From assembly GCF_900103785.1 (NCBI RefSeq), contig NZ_FNHE01000011.1:1-64000 (forward strand): a stretch of 64,000 bases of DNA, given 5' to 3'. Source of the stretch: Geodermatophilus siccatus (GTDB lineage Bacteria; Actinomycetota; Actinomycetes; Mycobacteriales; Geodermatophilaceae). Both the position numbers and the translations under genes were made by a program. The notes beneath the pieces were generated by a model that saw nothing but the letters and a program-made list of their open reading frames with translations, was not told the DNA's origin and did no database searches. This document shows positions 28,718 to 35,245 of this stretch, one piece after another (positions within the stretch are counted from its first letter, which is position 1; each line of letters begins with the position of its first letter).

Positions 28718-30241
28718 CTAGCCCGCGGGCAGCATCGAGCCCTCGGCCAGGTAGCGGGTGTGCCAGCTCAGCGCCTCGGCCAGCAGGTGCGGGGTGTGCC
28801 GGCCGGGTGACTCGCGCAGCGCCCGCTCGTAGTAGTCGCGCAGCAGGGGTCGGTAGTCGGGGTGGGCGCAGCGCTCGATGAGCAGCTCCGCCCGCCGCCG
28901 CGGCGGCAGCCCGCGCAGGTCGGCCAGCCCCTGCTCGGTGACGATGACGGCGACGTCGTGCTCGGTGTGGTCGACGTGGCTGACCATCGGCACGATCGTC
29001 GAGATCGCGCCGCCCTTGGCCGTCGACGGGGTGGTGAAGAAGGAGATGTAGGCGTTGCGGGCGAAGTCGCCCGAGCCGCCGATGCCGTTCTGGATGCGGC
29101 TGCCCATGACGTGGGTGGAGTTGACGTTGCCGTAGACGTCGGCCTCGATCAGCCCGTTCATCGCCAGCACGCCCAGCCGCCGGATGACCTCCGGGTGGTT
29201 GCTGATCTCCTGCGGCCGCAGCAGGATCCGCTCCCGCAGGATCTGCGCCTCGGCGTCGAAGCGGGTCATGCCCTCGTGGCTCAGCGAGAACGCGGTCGCC
29301 GACGCGGACACCATCCGGCCGGTGCCCAGCAGGTCGAGCATGCCGTCCTGGATGACCTCGGTGTAGGCGGTCAGCCCCTCGAAGGACGACGACCCGAGCC
29401 CGGCGAGGACGGCGTTGGCGACGTTGCCCACACCGGACTGCAGCGGCAGCAGCTCGGGCGGGACCCGGCCCCGGGCGACCTCGTGCTCGAGGAACTCGAC
29501 GACGTGCCCGGCGATGGCCCGCGAGGCGTCGTCCGGTGCGGCGAAGCCGCTGTTGCGGTCGGGGGAGTCGGTCTCGACGACGGCGACGACCTTGTCCTCG
29601 GGGCAGCGCAGGTAGGGCACGCCGATCCGCTCGTCCGGGCGGGTCAGCTGGATCGGCCGCCGGGCCGGCGGCAGCGCGGTGCCGTAGTAGACGTCGTGCA
29701 TCCCGTCGAGCGCGGGGCTCTGCCAGGAGTTGACCTCGAGGACCACCCGGTCGGCCCGGTCCAGCCAGGTCTTGTTGTTGCCCACGGACGAGGACGGCAC
29801 CAGGCCGCCGTCGGTGGTGATCCCGCTGACCTCCACGACCGCGACGTCGAGCGGCCCGAGGAACCCCTCCCACGCCATCTGCGCCACGTGCGACAGGTGG
29901 ACGTCGATGTACTCCATGAGGCCGCGGTTGATCTTGTCGCGGCTGACCGGGTCGGACTGGTAGGGCAGCCGCAGCTCGATGCCGTCGGCGGCGGCCAGCG
30001 CGCCGTCGAGCTCGGGGGCCGTGGAGGCGCCGGTCCAGACGTTGACCCGGAAGGGGTCCCCGGCGGCGTGGACGTCGGAGATCCGCCGGGCGAGGGCCTG
30101 GGGGACGGCCTTCGGGTAGCCGGCGCCGGTGAAGCCGCTCATCCCGACGGTGTCGCCGTGCCGGATGTGCCCGGCGGCCTCCTCGGCCGGGACGACCTTC
30201 CGCGCCAGCCCGCGGTGGTGGATCCGTCCTGAGCCCGCCAT
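28718..30241 (-). CDS. Acetyl-CoA hydrolase/transferase (succinyl-CoA:acetate CoA-transferase type)
   Basis: 507 residues, class I CoA-transferase. Visible are GMSGFTGAGYPKAVPQALA, a glycine-rich GVGNVANAVLAGL, and the catalytic Glu in FEGLTAYTEVIQDGMLDLL. The C-terminal half carries NGIGGSGDFARNAYISFF and IVTEQGLADLRGLPP. It moves CoA between acetate and succinate (or hydrolyses acetyl-CoA), linking acetate use to the TCA cycle. The ATG at 30241 lies six bases after TAGCGT, fitting a leaderless transcript. Part of that -10 box is the stop codon of the alpha/beta hydrolase gene upstream. Confidence 0.94.
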   Translation of the reverse strand: MAGSGRIHHRGLARKVVPAEEAAGHIRHGDTVGMSGFTGAGYPKAVPQALARRISDVHAAGDPFRVNVWTGASTAPELDGALAAADGIELRLPYQSDPVSRDKINRGLMEYIDVHLSHVAQMAWEGFLGPLDVAVVEVSGITTDGGLVPSSSVGNNKTWLDRADRVVLEVNSWQSPALDGMHDVYYGTALPPARRPIQLTRPDERIGVPYLRCPEDKVVAVVETDSPDRNSGFAAPDDASRAIAGHVVEFLEHEVARGRVPPELLPLQSGVGNVANAVLAGLGSSSFEGLTAYTEVIQDGMLDLLGTGRMVSASATAFSLSHEGMTRFDAEAQILRERILLRPQEISNHPEVIRRLGVLAMNGLIEADVYGNVNSTHVMGSRIQNGIGGSGDFARNAYISFFTTPSTAKGGAISTIVPMVSHVDHTEHDVAVIVTEQGLADLRGLPPRRRAELLIERCAHPDYRPLLRDYYERALRESPGRHTPHLLAEALSWHTRYLAEGSMLPAG

Positions 30242-30253
30242 GCGGTCACGCTA
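30242..30253 (-). promoter_or_regulatory. Leaderless promoter -10 of the CoA-transferase gene, overlapping a stop codon
   Basis: Minus-strand TAGCGT at 30253-30248 is followed by six bases and ATG 30241. Its first three bases are the TAG stop of the hydrolase gene (30253-30251), so the downstream gene can be expressed separately from the hydrolase. Confidence 0.5.
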
Positions 30254-31141
30254 CGCGGACGGCGCCGATCCGGTGGGCCAGAACGCCAGCAGCGTGCGGA
30301 CGGCGGTGACCAGGGCGAGGGGCTGGTCGAGCATCGGGTGGTGGCCGGCCTCGGGCAGGTCCACCACGGGCAGCCCGCCGGGCACCAGGGCCGCCATCTC
30401 GGCGGCCATGTCCGGGGTCACCAGGCCGTGCTCGCAGCGGAAGAGCGCGGCCGGCGCCGCCAGGCGGGGCAGCAGCCGGCGCACCAGCGGGCGGTTGCCG
30501 GAGAAGGTCGGGTCGAACTTCCAGGTCCACCCGCCCTCGACCGGCCGCAGCGAGCCGCGGGCCACGTGCTCGCGGACGTGCGGGAGGTAGACCTCCTGCG
30601 GCGGCAGGGTGCGGAACCGCGCCACCGCCGTCTCGAGGTCGGCGTGCACCCGCTGCCCCAGCGACCGGGCGCGCACCCGCTGCTCCTCGGGCGGCTGGCG
30701 GTCCAGCGGCGAGTCGATGACGGCGACGCCGGCGACGTCGTCCCCGTGCTCGACGCCGACGGTCAGCGCCACCCAGCCGCCCATGCTGTGCCCGAGCACC
30801 ACCGGGCGGGCGAGGCCCTCGGCGGCCGCGACGGCGAGCACCTCGCGGGCCCACTGCCCGGTCCCGTAGACCTCCCGCCGGCCGCTGTCGCCGTGGCCGC
30901 TCAGGTCGAGGGCGACCACGCGGTGCGTGCCGAGCAGCGGGGCGACGTGGTCCCACCAGCCGGAGTGCGCCGCGCCGCCGTGCACCAGGACCAGCCCGGG
31001 CCGGCCCGGCTCGCCCCACGCGCGGTAGTGGACCCGCGCGCCGTCGACGACGACGTCCCGGTGCTCCGGGGCGCCGGCCAGCGCGCGGGCGAACCAGGCG
31101 GGGACGCCCTCGCGGGTCTCCGGGGCTCCGGGGCGGGACAT
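30251..31141 (-). CDS. Alpha/beta hydrolase
   Basis: 296 residues with the canonical fold. The oxyanion segment is LVHGGAAHSGWWDHV and LSGHGDSGRR is the loop after strand four. The nucleophile is Ser in VLGHSMGGWVALTV, the acid lies in AVIDSPLDRQ or a later Asp, and the catalytic His is in PEAGHHPMLDQP. It resembles esterases/haloalkane-dehalogenase-like hydrolases of unknown substrate. No signal peptide. The start ATG 31141 has GAGGAGC about ten bases upstream, and a TAGCGT box lies 50 bases further. The gene directly precedes the CoA-transferase gene. Confidence 0.9.
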   Translation of the reverse strand: MSRPGAPETREGVPAWFARALAGAPEHRDVVVDGARVHYRAWGEPGRPGLVLVHGGAAHSGWWDHVAPLLGTHRVVALDLSGHGDSGRREVYGTGQWAREVLAVAAAEGLARPVVLGHSMGGWVALTVGVEHGDDVAGVAVIDSPLDRQPPEEQRVRARSLGQRVHADLETAVARFRTLPPQEVYLPHVREHVARGSLRPVEGGWTWKFDPTFSGNRPLVRRLLPRLAAPAALFRCEHGLVTPDMAAEMAALVPGGLPVVDLPEAGHHPMLDQPLALVTAVRTLLAFWPTGSAPSA

Positions 31142-31302
31142 CGGGGGCAGCTCCTCGGGGTCCGGGGCCCCGGACGTCGGGAGCCGCGACGCACGCTACG
31201 CAGCGCCCTCCGGCGGCGTGCCGCGGGTGGGCAGCACCGGACCCCCGGAGATCCCGTCCGCGGCACGGGCGGCCCTCTTCCAGGTCCCGCTGGCCCCGTC
31301 CG

Positions 31303-31376
31303 GAGGCTCACCCCGAGCCTGCGAGGGGTGAGAGGGACGGGGTCCTTCGACGAGTGGCGGGGGGCAGGAGGGTCCT
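31303..31376 (-). terminator. Post-stop hairpin, copy E, with a partial second copy
   Basis: On the minus strand the sequence after the CDO stop is AGGACCCTCCTGCCCCCC, the family leader. It breaks off and restarts with AAGGACCCCGTCC. The hairpin arms CTCACCCC (31332-31325) and GGGGTGAG (31314-31307) pair perfectly over 8 bp around the loop TCGCAGGCTC. The stem sequence is quite different from the other copies. Confidence 0.65.
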
Positions 31377-31910
31377 TCACCAGTCGACGCCGGCGCGCTC
31401 GGTGCCGGTGCGCACCAGCAGTCGCCCCTCGACGCGGTAGGTGTTCATCACCGTGAGCCGCGGCGTGTAGACGTGCACGCTCACCGCCGCCTCGGCGCCG
31501 GAGTTGGTCACCCGGTGCACGTGGTGGGGGCCGAAGTGGCGCACCCGGCCCGCGGTGAGCTCGGTGGCGCCCGCCCGGGCGCCCACCTCCTCGGACAGCG
31601 TGCCGCGGACGACGGCGAGGGCACCGGCGGAGCCGCCGTGGTCGTGCAGGCCGGTGCCCTGGCCGGGCAGCCAGGACAGCAGCCAGACCTGGGCGCGGGC
31701 CAGGTCCTCGTGCAGGGACGGGTCGAGGACGGCGGCGGCGGCGTCGTGGGGGAGCGGTGCGCTCCACCGGCTCTCGGCGCGGTACCCGACCAGCGGCAGC
31801 CAGCGGTCGGCCGCGACGGCCAGCGCCGCGGCGAGCGCGGCGGAGCCGGTGCGGGAGTCGGCCGGGCGGGCCGGGCGCAGGTGGGCAGGGGACAGCAGGG
31901 ATCGGGACAC
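31377..31910 (-). CDS. Cysteine dioxygenase type I
   Basis: 177-residue cupin of the CDO family. The iron ligands are the HxH of GTGLHDHGGSAGALAVVRG and the third His in FGPHHVHRVTN. The YTPRLTVMNTY tail supplies the active-site Tyr region. The position crosslinked as Cys in mammals is Gly here, as in bacterial enzymes. It oxidises L-cysteine to cysteine sulfinate with O2, lowering free cysteine. ATG/GTG context: the start at 31910 follows GAGGAGACCC. A 31-residue Cys-containing leader peptide lies 66 bases upstream, pointing to translational or attenuation control. A SAM-IV riboswitch runs in the opposite direction from the same gap. Confidence 0.93.
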   Translation of the reverse strand: MSRSLLSPAHLRPARPADSRTGSAALAAALAVAADRWLPLVGYRAESRWSAPLPHDAAAAVLDPSLHEDLARAQVWLLSWLPGQGTGLHDHGGSAGALAVVRGTLSEEVGARAGATELTAGRVRHFGPHHVHRVTNSGAEAAVSVHVYTPRLTVMNTYRVEGRLLVRTGTERAGVDW

Positions 31911-31976
31911 GACGGGTCTCCTCGGGGAGGTCGGGGTCCGGTCGCGCGGGTCGGCGGCCGGGAGGGGAGGGCGCCG

Positions 31977-32072
31977 TCAGCGACAGGCGGCGGACCAGAC
32001 CCGGCCGAGGTCGACGTGCACGCGCCGGACCAGCCGCGGCGAGGCGGCGGAGACGGTCGGGGCGGCGGGCAC
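31977..32072 (-). CDS. 31-residue leader peptide upstream of cysteine dioxygenase
   Basis: GTG 32072 starts MPAAPTVSAASPRLVRRVHV and the peptide ends DLGRVWSAACR before a TGA. The core RRVHVDLxRVxSAxCR matches the putative leader peptides found before sulfur and cysteine genes in many actinobacteria, where a late Cys codon lets ribosome stalling report cysteine supply. TAGGGA lies seven bases before the GTG, so the transcript would be leaderless. The gap to the CDO start is 66 bases and holds no second hairpin that I could define with confidence. Confidence 0.75.
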   Translation of the reverse strand: MPAAPTVSAASPRLVRRVHVDLGRVWSAACR

Positions 32073-32085
32073 GGACCAATCCCTA
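32073..32085 (-). promoter_or_regulatory. Leaderless promoter -10 (TAGGGA) of the leader peptide / CDO transcript
   Basis: Minus-strand TAGGGA (32085-32080), seven bases, then GTG 32072. The box departs from TAnnnT at its last base. No -35 was identified with confidence. Confidence 0.4.
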
Positions 32086-32100
32086 CCACCTCGATCGGGT

Positions 32101-32130
32101 TTGACGGGAATCGAGGCGGCGTGTCACGCT
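32101..32130 (+). promoter_or_regulatory. Promoter of the SAM-IV riboswitch
   Basis: TTGACG (32101-32106) and CACGCT (32125-32130) are separated by 18 bases. The expected RNA start is near 32137, the base before the GGTCACG that opens the riboswitch. Confidence 0.55.
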
Positions 32131-32137
32131 CCCGGCG

Positions 32138-32250
32138 GGTCACGAGCGCCAGCGACGAGCCCCGGCTCGCTGGCCGGCAACCCTCCTCCGCGACGGGGTG
32201 CCCCGGGTGACGACCTGGCGGGTGCCGACCGGCACCCGCAAGCGCGGGCC
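32138..32250 (+). ncRNA. SAM-IV riboswitch without a sense-strand gene downstream
   Basis: The run matches the M. tuberculosis SAM-IV aptamer along its whole length: GGTCACGAGCGCCAGCG, GCCCCGGCTCGCTGGCCGG, CAACCCTCC, GGGGTGCCCCGGGTGACGACC, a GCGGGTGCC/GGCACCCGC hairpin and the closing GCAAGCGCGGGCC. SAM-IV RNAs bind S-adenosylmethionine and switch off methionine/cysteine genes. Here the next feature on the + strand is the tail of a convergent gene (stop at 32294). The first + strand gene is a sulfotransferase 1 kb away with its own ribosome site. An ATG at 32269 opens a 62-codon Arg/Ala-rich frame that looks like antisense noise. Confidence 0.88.
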
Positions 32251-32293
32251 CCGCACGCCGGGCCCCGGATGCGAGGAGCGCTGCGTGCCGCGG

Positions 32294-33220
32294 TCAGGCG
32301 TCGAGCAGCACCGTGCGCAGCTCGTGCGCGCCGTCGGGCCGGGTGGCCTCGTAGAACCACCGCGCACCGCCCCCGGGCAGCGCCACCACGTCGGCGTAGC
32401 GCAGCCCGTGCGGCGGGTACGGGCTCTGCAGCAGCGGGCCGGCCGCCGCCGCGGTGAACCGGCCATCGTCGCCGGCCTCCGCGAGCCCGGTGCGCTCCTC
32501 CCAGTTCTCGCCGGTCGTGGCGCGCCCGTCGTAGAGGGCCCAGGTCCGGTCGCCGTCCAGCACGACGGTCGCGAACCGCACCCCGCGGGCGTCCCAGCTG
32601 CCCGGGGTGCCGGCCAGGGCGGTGCCCCGCCAGGTCCAGTCGACGCCGTCGGGGCTGGTGGCGTGCTCCGTGGTCATCCGGTCGGTGGCGTCCGGGTCGT
32701 CGAGCGGGTGCACCGAGGCCCACAGGTGCCACTGCCGCCCGTCGTGCCGGACGACCGGGTCCTTGACCGCCTCGCGGTCGCTGCCCGGCAGCACGGTCCG
32801 CGGCTCGGCCGTCGCCAGCCCCTCGACGTCGTCGGCCTCGAGCAGGTCGACCCGCCAGTGCTTGGTGCCCGGCGTCGCGCAGCTGACGTAGAGCCGCCAG
32901 CGACCCTCGGGGGTGTGCACGAGGGCGGGGCGCTCGAGCGACTCGGCGCCGAAGCGGTCCTTGCCGACCGCGACCACCGGGGTGAACCGCACCCCGTCGT
33001 CGGACCGCGACACCACGTTGGCGAACCCGCGGCCCTCGCCGACCGGCCGGCGCAGCCGGGCGGCCAGCCACCACGTCCTGTCGACCAGCTGGGCCGAGGG
33101 GCCGCCGGCCCACGAGCCCGGGCGTGGGTCCTCCGGCTCCAGCACCACCTCGGCGTCGGCCCAGAACCGGTCGGGGGCCGGCGGGCGCAGGAGAGACGTC
33201 GGGGCGGGGTGGCTGGGCAC
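32294..33220 (-). CDS. Glycoside-hydrolase-like five-bladed beta-propeller protein (GH43/32/68-like)
   Basis: 308 residues with the repeated W/D blade pattern of family 43/32/68-type enzymes: GGPSAQLVDRTWWLAARL, FANVVSRSDDGVRFTPVV, ERPALVHTPEGRWRLYVS, KDPVVRHDGRQWHLWASV, DARGVRFATVVLDGDRTWALYDG. Candidate acidic residues are the Asp of VKDPVV and the Glu of the FYEATRPDG blade. No signal peptide is seen, and substrate and activity are unknown. The start GTG 33220 lacks a clear ribosome site. The 3' end faces the SAM-IV riboswitch, so transcription through the riboswitch would make antisense RNA to this gene. Confidence 0.8.
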   Translation of the reverse strand: MPSHPAPTSLLRPPAPDRFWADAEVVLEPEDPRPGSWAGGPSAQLVDRTWWLAARLRRPVGEGRGFANVVSRSDDGVRFTPVVAVGKDRFGAESLERPALVHTPEGRWRLYVSCATPGTKHWRVDLLEADDVEGLATAEPRTVLPGSDREAVKDPVVRHDGRQWHLWASVHPLDDPDATDRMTTEHATSPDGVDWTWRGTALAGTPGSWDARGVRFATVVLDGDRTWALYDGRATTGENWEERTGLAEAGDDGRFTAAAAGPLLQSPYPPHGLRYADVVALPGGGARWFYEATRPDGAHELRTVLLDA

Positions 33221-33297
33221 GCGGCAGCTCCGGGTTCGACCGAGGGGGACGCCGCCCAGTGTGCATCCGACCGCGACCCGACCAGGAGGACCTCCTC

Positions 33298-34272
33298 GTG
33301 ACCGGACGCCTGCCGCAGTTCGTCATCGCCGGCGCCCCCAAGGCCGGGACGACGGCGCTGCACGCCGCCCTGGCCACCCACCCCGGCCTGTACCTCTCGC
33401 CGGTCAAGGAGCCGAAGTACTACCTCACCGACGGCCGGCCGCCGCCGCGGTCGGGGCAGCGCGGCCCCGGCGACGCGCACAGCGCCCGGGAGTGGATCTG
33501 GCGGCGCGCGGACTACCTCGCGCTGTTCGCCGCCGCGCCCGAGTCGGCCGTGCGCGGCGAGAGCACGCCGTTCTACCTGTACGACCGTGCGGCCCAGGCC
33601 CGGCTGGCCGCCGACGTCCCGGACGTCAGGGTCGTCGCCGTCGTCCGGGACCCGGTGGACCGGGCGTGGTCGAACTGGGTGCACCTGCGCGCCGACGGGC
33701 TCGAGCCCGAGGCGGACTTCCTGACCGCGGTGCGGCGGGAGCAGCGGCGGGTCGCCGACGGGTGGGCGCCGTTCTGGCACTACCGGGGGCTGGGCCGCTA
33801 CGGGGAGCAGCTGCGCGACCTGTACCGGCACGTGCCCAGGGAGCAGGTGCTGCTGCTGCGCTACCGGCAGGTGGTCGACGACCCGCGGGAGACCCTCGAC
33901 CGGGTCAGCGCCTTCCTGGGCGTGGCGCCCGGCGTCGCGCACGCCGTCCCGCCGGAGAACGTCAAGCCGTACGTCGCGGACACCGCTCGGTACCGCGGGC
34001 TGTCCCGGGTCGTCCGCGTCGGCGCGGCCCTGGGCGCGTACGCGCCGCCGCAGGTGTGGCGGCAGGCCAGCCGCCCGCTGGTGGCGGCCCTGCACGCCGG
34101 GCGGGCGCCGCGCCCGCCGATGCCGGTCGGGGTCCGCCGCGAGGTGCTCGAGCCGCTGCTGCCCGACATCGAGCTGCTCGAGGAGCTGACCGGCGAGTCC
34201 TTCGCCGACTGGAAGGGGGACACCGGACGCGGCGACTTCCGCTCGCGAGCCGCGCGGAGCACACCGTCCTGA
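33298..34272 (+). CDS. Sulfotransferase
   Basis: 324 residues of the PAPS-dependent sulfotransferase fold. The 5'-phosphosulfate loop is FVIAGAPKAGTTALHAALA near the N-terminus. The 3'-phosphate-binding Arg/Ser are in VVAVVRDPVDRAWSNWVHL. GRYGEQLRDLYRHVPREQVL and VSAFLGVAPG follow as in Stf/NodH-like enzymes. It transfers sulfate to a carbohydrate or other acceptor that cannot be named from sequence. GTG 33298 follows AGGAGGACC. The gene is flanked by the riboswitch/CDO sulfur region on one side and chromate-resistance genes on the other. Confidence 0.92.
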   Translation: MTGRLPQFVIAGAPKAGTTALHAALATHPGLYLSPVKEPKYYLTDGRPPPRSGQRGPGDAHSAREWIWRRADYLALFAAAPESAVRGESTPFYLYDRAAQARLAADVPDVRVVAVVRDPVDRAWSNWVHLRADGLEPEADFLTAVRREQRRVADGWAPFWHYRGLGRYGEQLRDLYRHVPREQVLLLRYRQVVDDPRETLDRVSAFLGVAPGVAHAVPPENVKPYVADTARYRGLSRVVRVGAALGAYAPPQVWRQASRPLVAALHAGRAPRPPMPVGVRREVLEPLLPDIELLEELTGESFADWKGDTGRGDFRSRAARSTPS

Positions 34273-34293
34273 CCGGTGCCCTGGACGGATCAC

Positions 34294-34309
34294 TGCAACC
34301 ATGGTTGCA
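34294..34309. promoter_or_regulatory. Perfect 16-bp palindrome before chrB
   Basis: TGCAACCATGGTTGCA is fully self-complementary and lies seven bases before the GTG of the ChrB N-terminal gene, in the only clear promoter position. It is a strong operator candidate; a repressor bound here would block the chr operon start. Confidence 0.7.
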
Positions 34310-34316
34310 TTTGCGC

Positions 34317-34799
34317 GTGGCCGCGACGGGCGAGTGGGTGCTGATGTCCTACCGGCTGCCGCGCGAGCCCTCGGGCCCGCGGACGACGCTGTGGCGGCGG
34401 CTGCGCCGGCTCGGCGTGGCCCAGCTCGCCGACGGCCTGGTGGCGCTGCCGGCCGACGCCCGCACCCGCGAGTCGCTGGAGTGGCTGGCCGACGACGTCC
34501 TCGCGGCCGGCGGCACGGCCGGGCTGTGGGTGGCGCGCCCGGCCGGCGCCGCGCAGGAGCGTGAGCTCGCCGCCGGGATGGCCGCGGCACGGGCCGCGGA
34601 GTACCGGGGGCTGGCCGAGGAGTGCTCCACCGCCGTGGCTGCCGAGCCGGCCGAGCGGTCCCGGGCGCTGCGCCGGCTGCGCACCGAGTTCCGCGCCATC
34701 GGCCGGCGGGACTTCTTCCCGCCACCAGAGCGGGAGGACGCCGTCCGGGCCCTGCGCGCGCTGGGCGAGGCCGCCGCGACCGAGCAGGTGACGCGGTGA
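34317..34799 (+). CDS. ChrB N-terminal domain protein
   Basis: 160 residues (MAATGEWVLMSYRLPREPSG..) matching the N-terminal half of ChrB: RTTLWRRLRRLGVAQLADGL, a helical middle with EYRGLAEECSTAVAAE and the ending FRAIGRRDFFPPPERE. In ChrB this half is thought to be the DNA- or chromate-sensing part that controls chrA. Start GTG 34317 lies just after the palindrome, with no ribosome site, so leaderless expression is possible. The stop overlaps the second chrB gene as GTGA. Confidence 0.85.
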   Translation: MAATGEWVLMSYRLPREPSGPRTTLWRRLRRLGVAQLADGLVALPADARTRESLEWLADDVLAAGGTAGLWVARPAGAAQERELAAGMAAARAAEYRGLAEECSTAVAAEPAERSRALRRLRTEFRAIGRRDFFPPPEREDAVRALRALGEAAATEQVTR

Positions 34800-35227
34800 G
34801 GTGGGCGACCCGTGCCGGCGTGCACATCGACCGCGCCGCCTGTGCCTGGCTGATCCGCCGCTTCCTCGACCCTGCGGCGGAGTTCGTCTTCGTCGCCGAC
34901 CCGGCCGACGTGCCCCCCGACGCCACCCCGTTCGACATGCGCGGGGTGGCGCTCGGCCACGTCGGGAGCGACTGCACCTTCGAGACGATCCTGCGCCGCT
35001 ACGAGCTCACCGACCCGGTGCTCTGGCGGATCGCCGAGGCGGTGCACGAGGCCGACCTCGACGACGGGCGCTTCGACGCCCCGGAGGCCGCCGGGCTCGA
35101 CGTCCTGCTGCGCGGGTTGTCGATGACCGGCACCGACGAGCAGACCCTCGCCGTGGCCGGCCCGCTCTTCGACGGGCTGTACGAGTACCACCGCCGTCGC
35201 CTGCTGCTCGGCCGCGAGCCGGCCTGA
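34796..35227 (+). CDS. ChrB C-terminal domain protein
   Basis: 143 residues: RWATRAGVHIDRAACAWLIR, RFLDPAAEFVFV, FDMRGVALGHVGSDCTFETI, a His-containing helix AEAVHEADLDDGRFD and LYEYHRRRLL. This is the ChrB C-terminal (chromate resistance) domain, here a separate polypeptide coupled to the N-terminal half by a GTGA overlap. Cys14/Cys61-type residues and histidines could bind oxyanion or metal. ChrB usually senses chromate and regulates the ChrA exporter encoded next, 18 bases downstream. Confidence 0.88.
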   Translation: MRWATRAGVHIDRAACAWLIRRFLDPAAEFVFVADPADVPPDATPFDMRGVALGHVGSDCTFETILRRYELTDPVLWRIAEAVHEADLDDGRFDAPEAAGLDVLLRGLSMTGTDEQTLAVAGPLFDGLYEYHRRRLLLGREPA

Positions 35228-35245
35228 CCCCCTGCGAGGACACCC

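Noticed and set aside
32269..32457. A 62-codon frame downstream of the SAM-IV riboswitch as its target gene
   Set aside because: It is Arg/Ala/Pro-rich, lies antisense to the conserved C-terminus of the propeller protein and has no ribosome site of quality.
34301..34564. ATG-started frame over the chrB N-terminal gene
   Set aside because: The ATG is the centre of a palindrome and the frame gives Arg/Ala noise, while the +16 GTG frame gives a clear ChrB domain.
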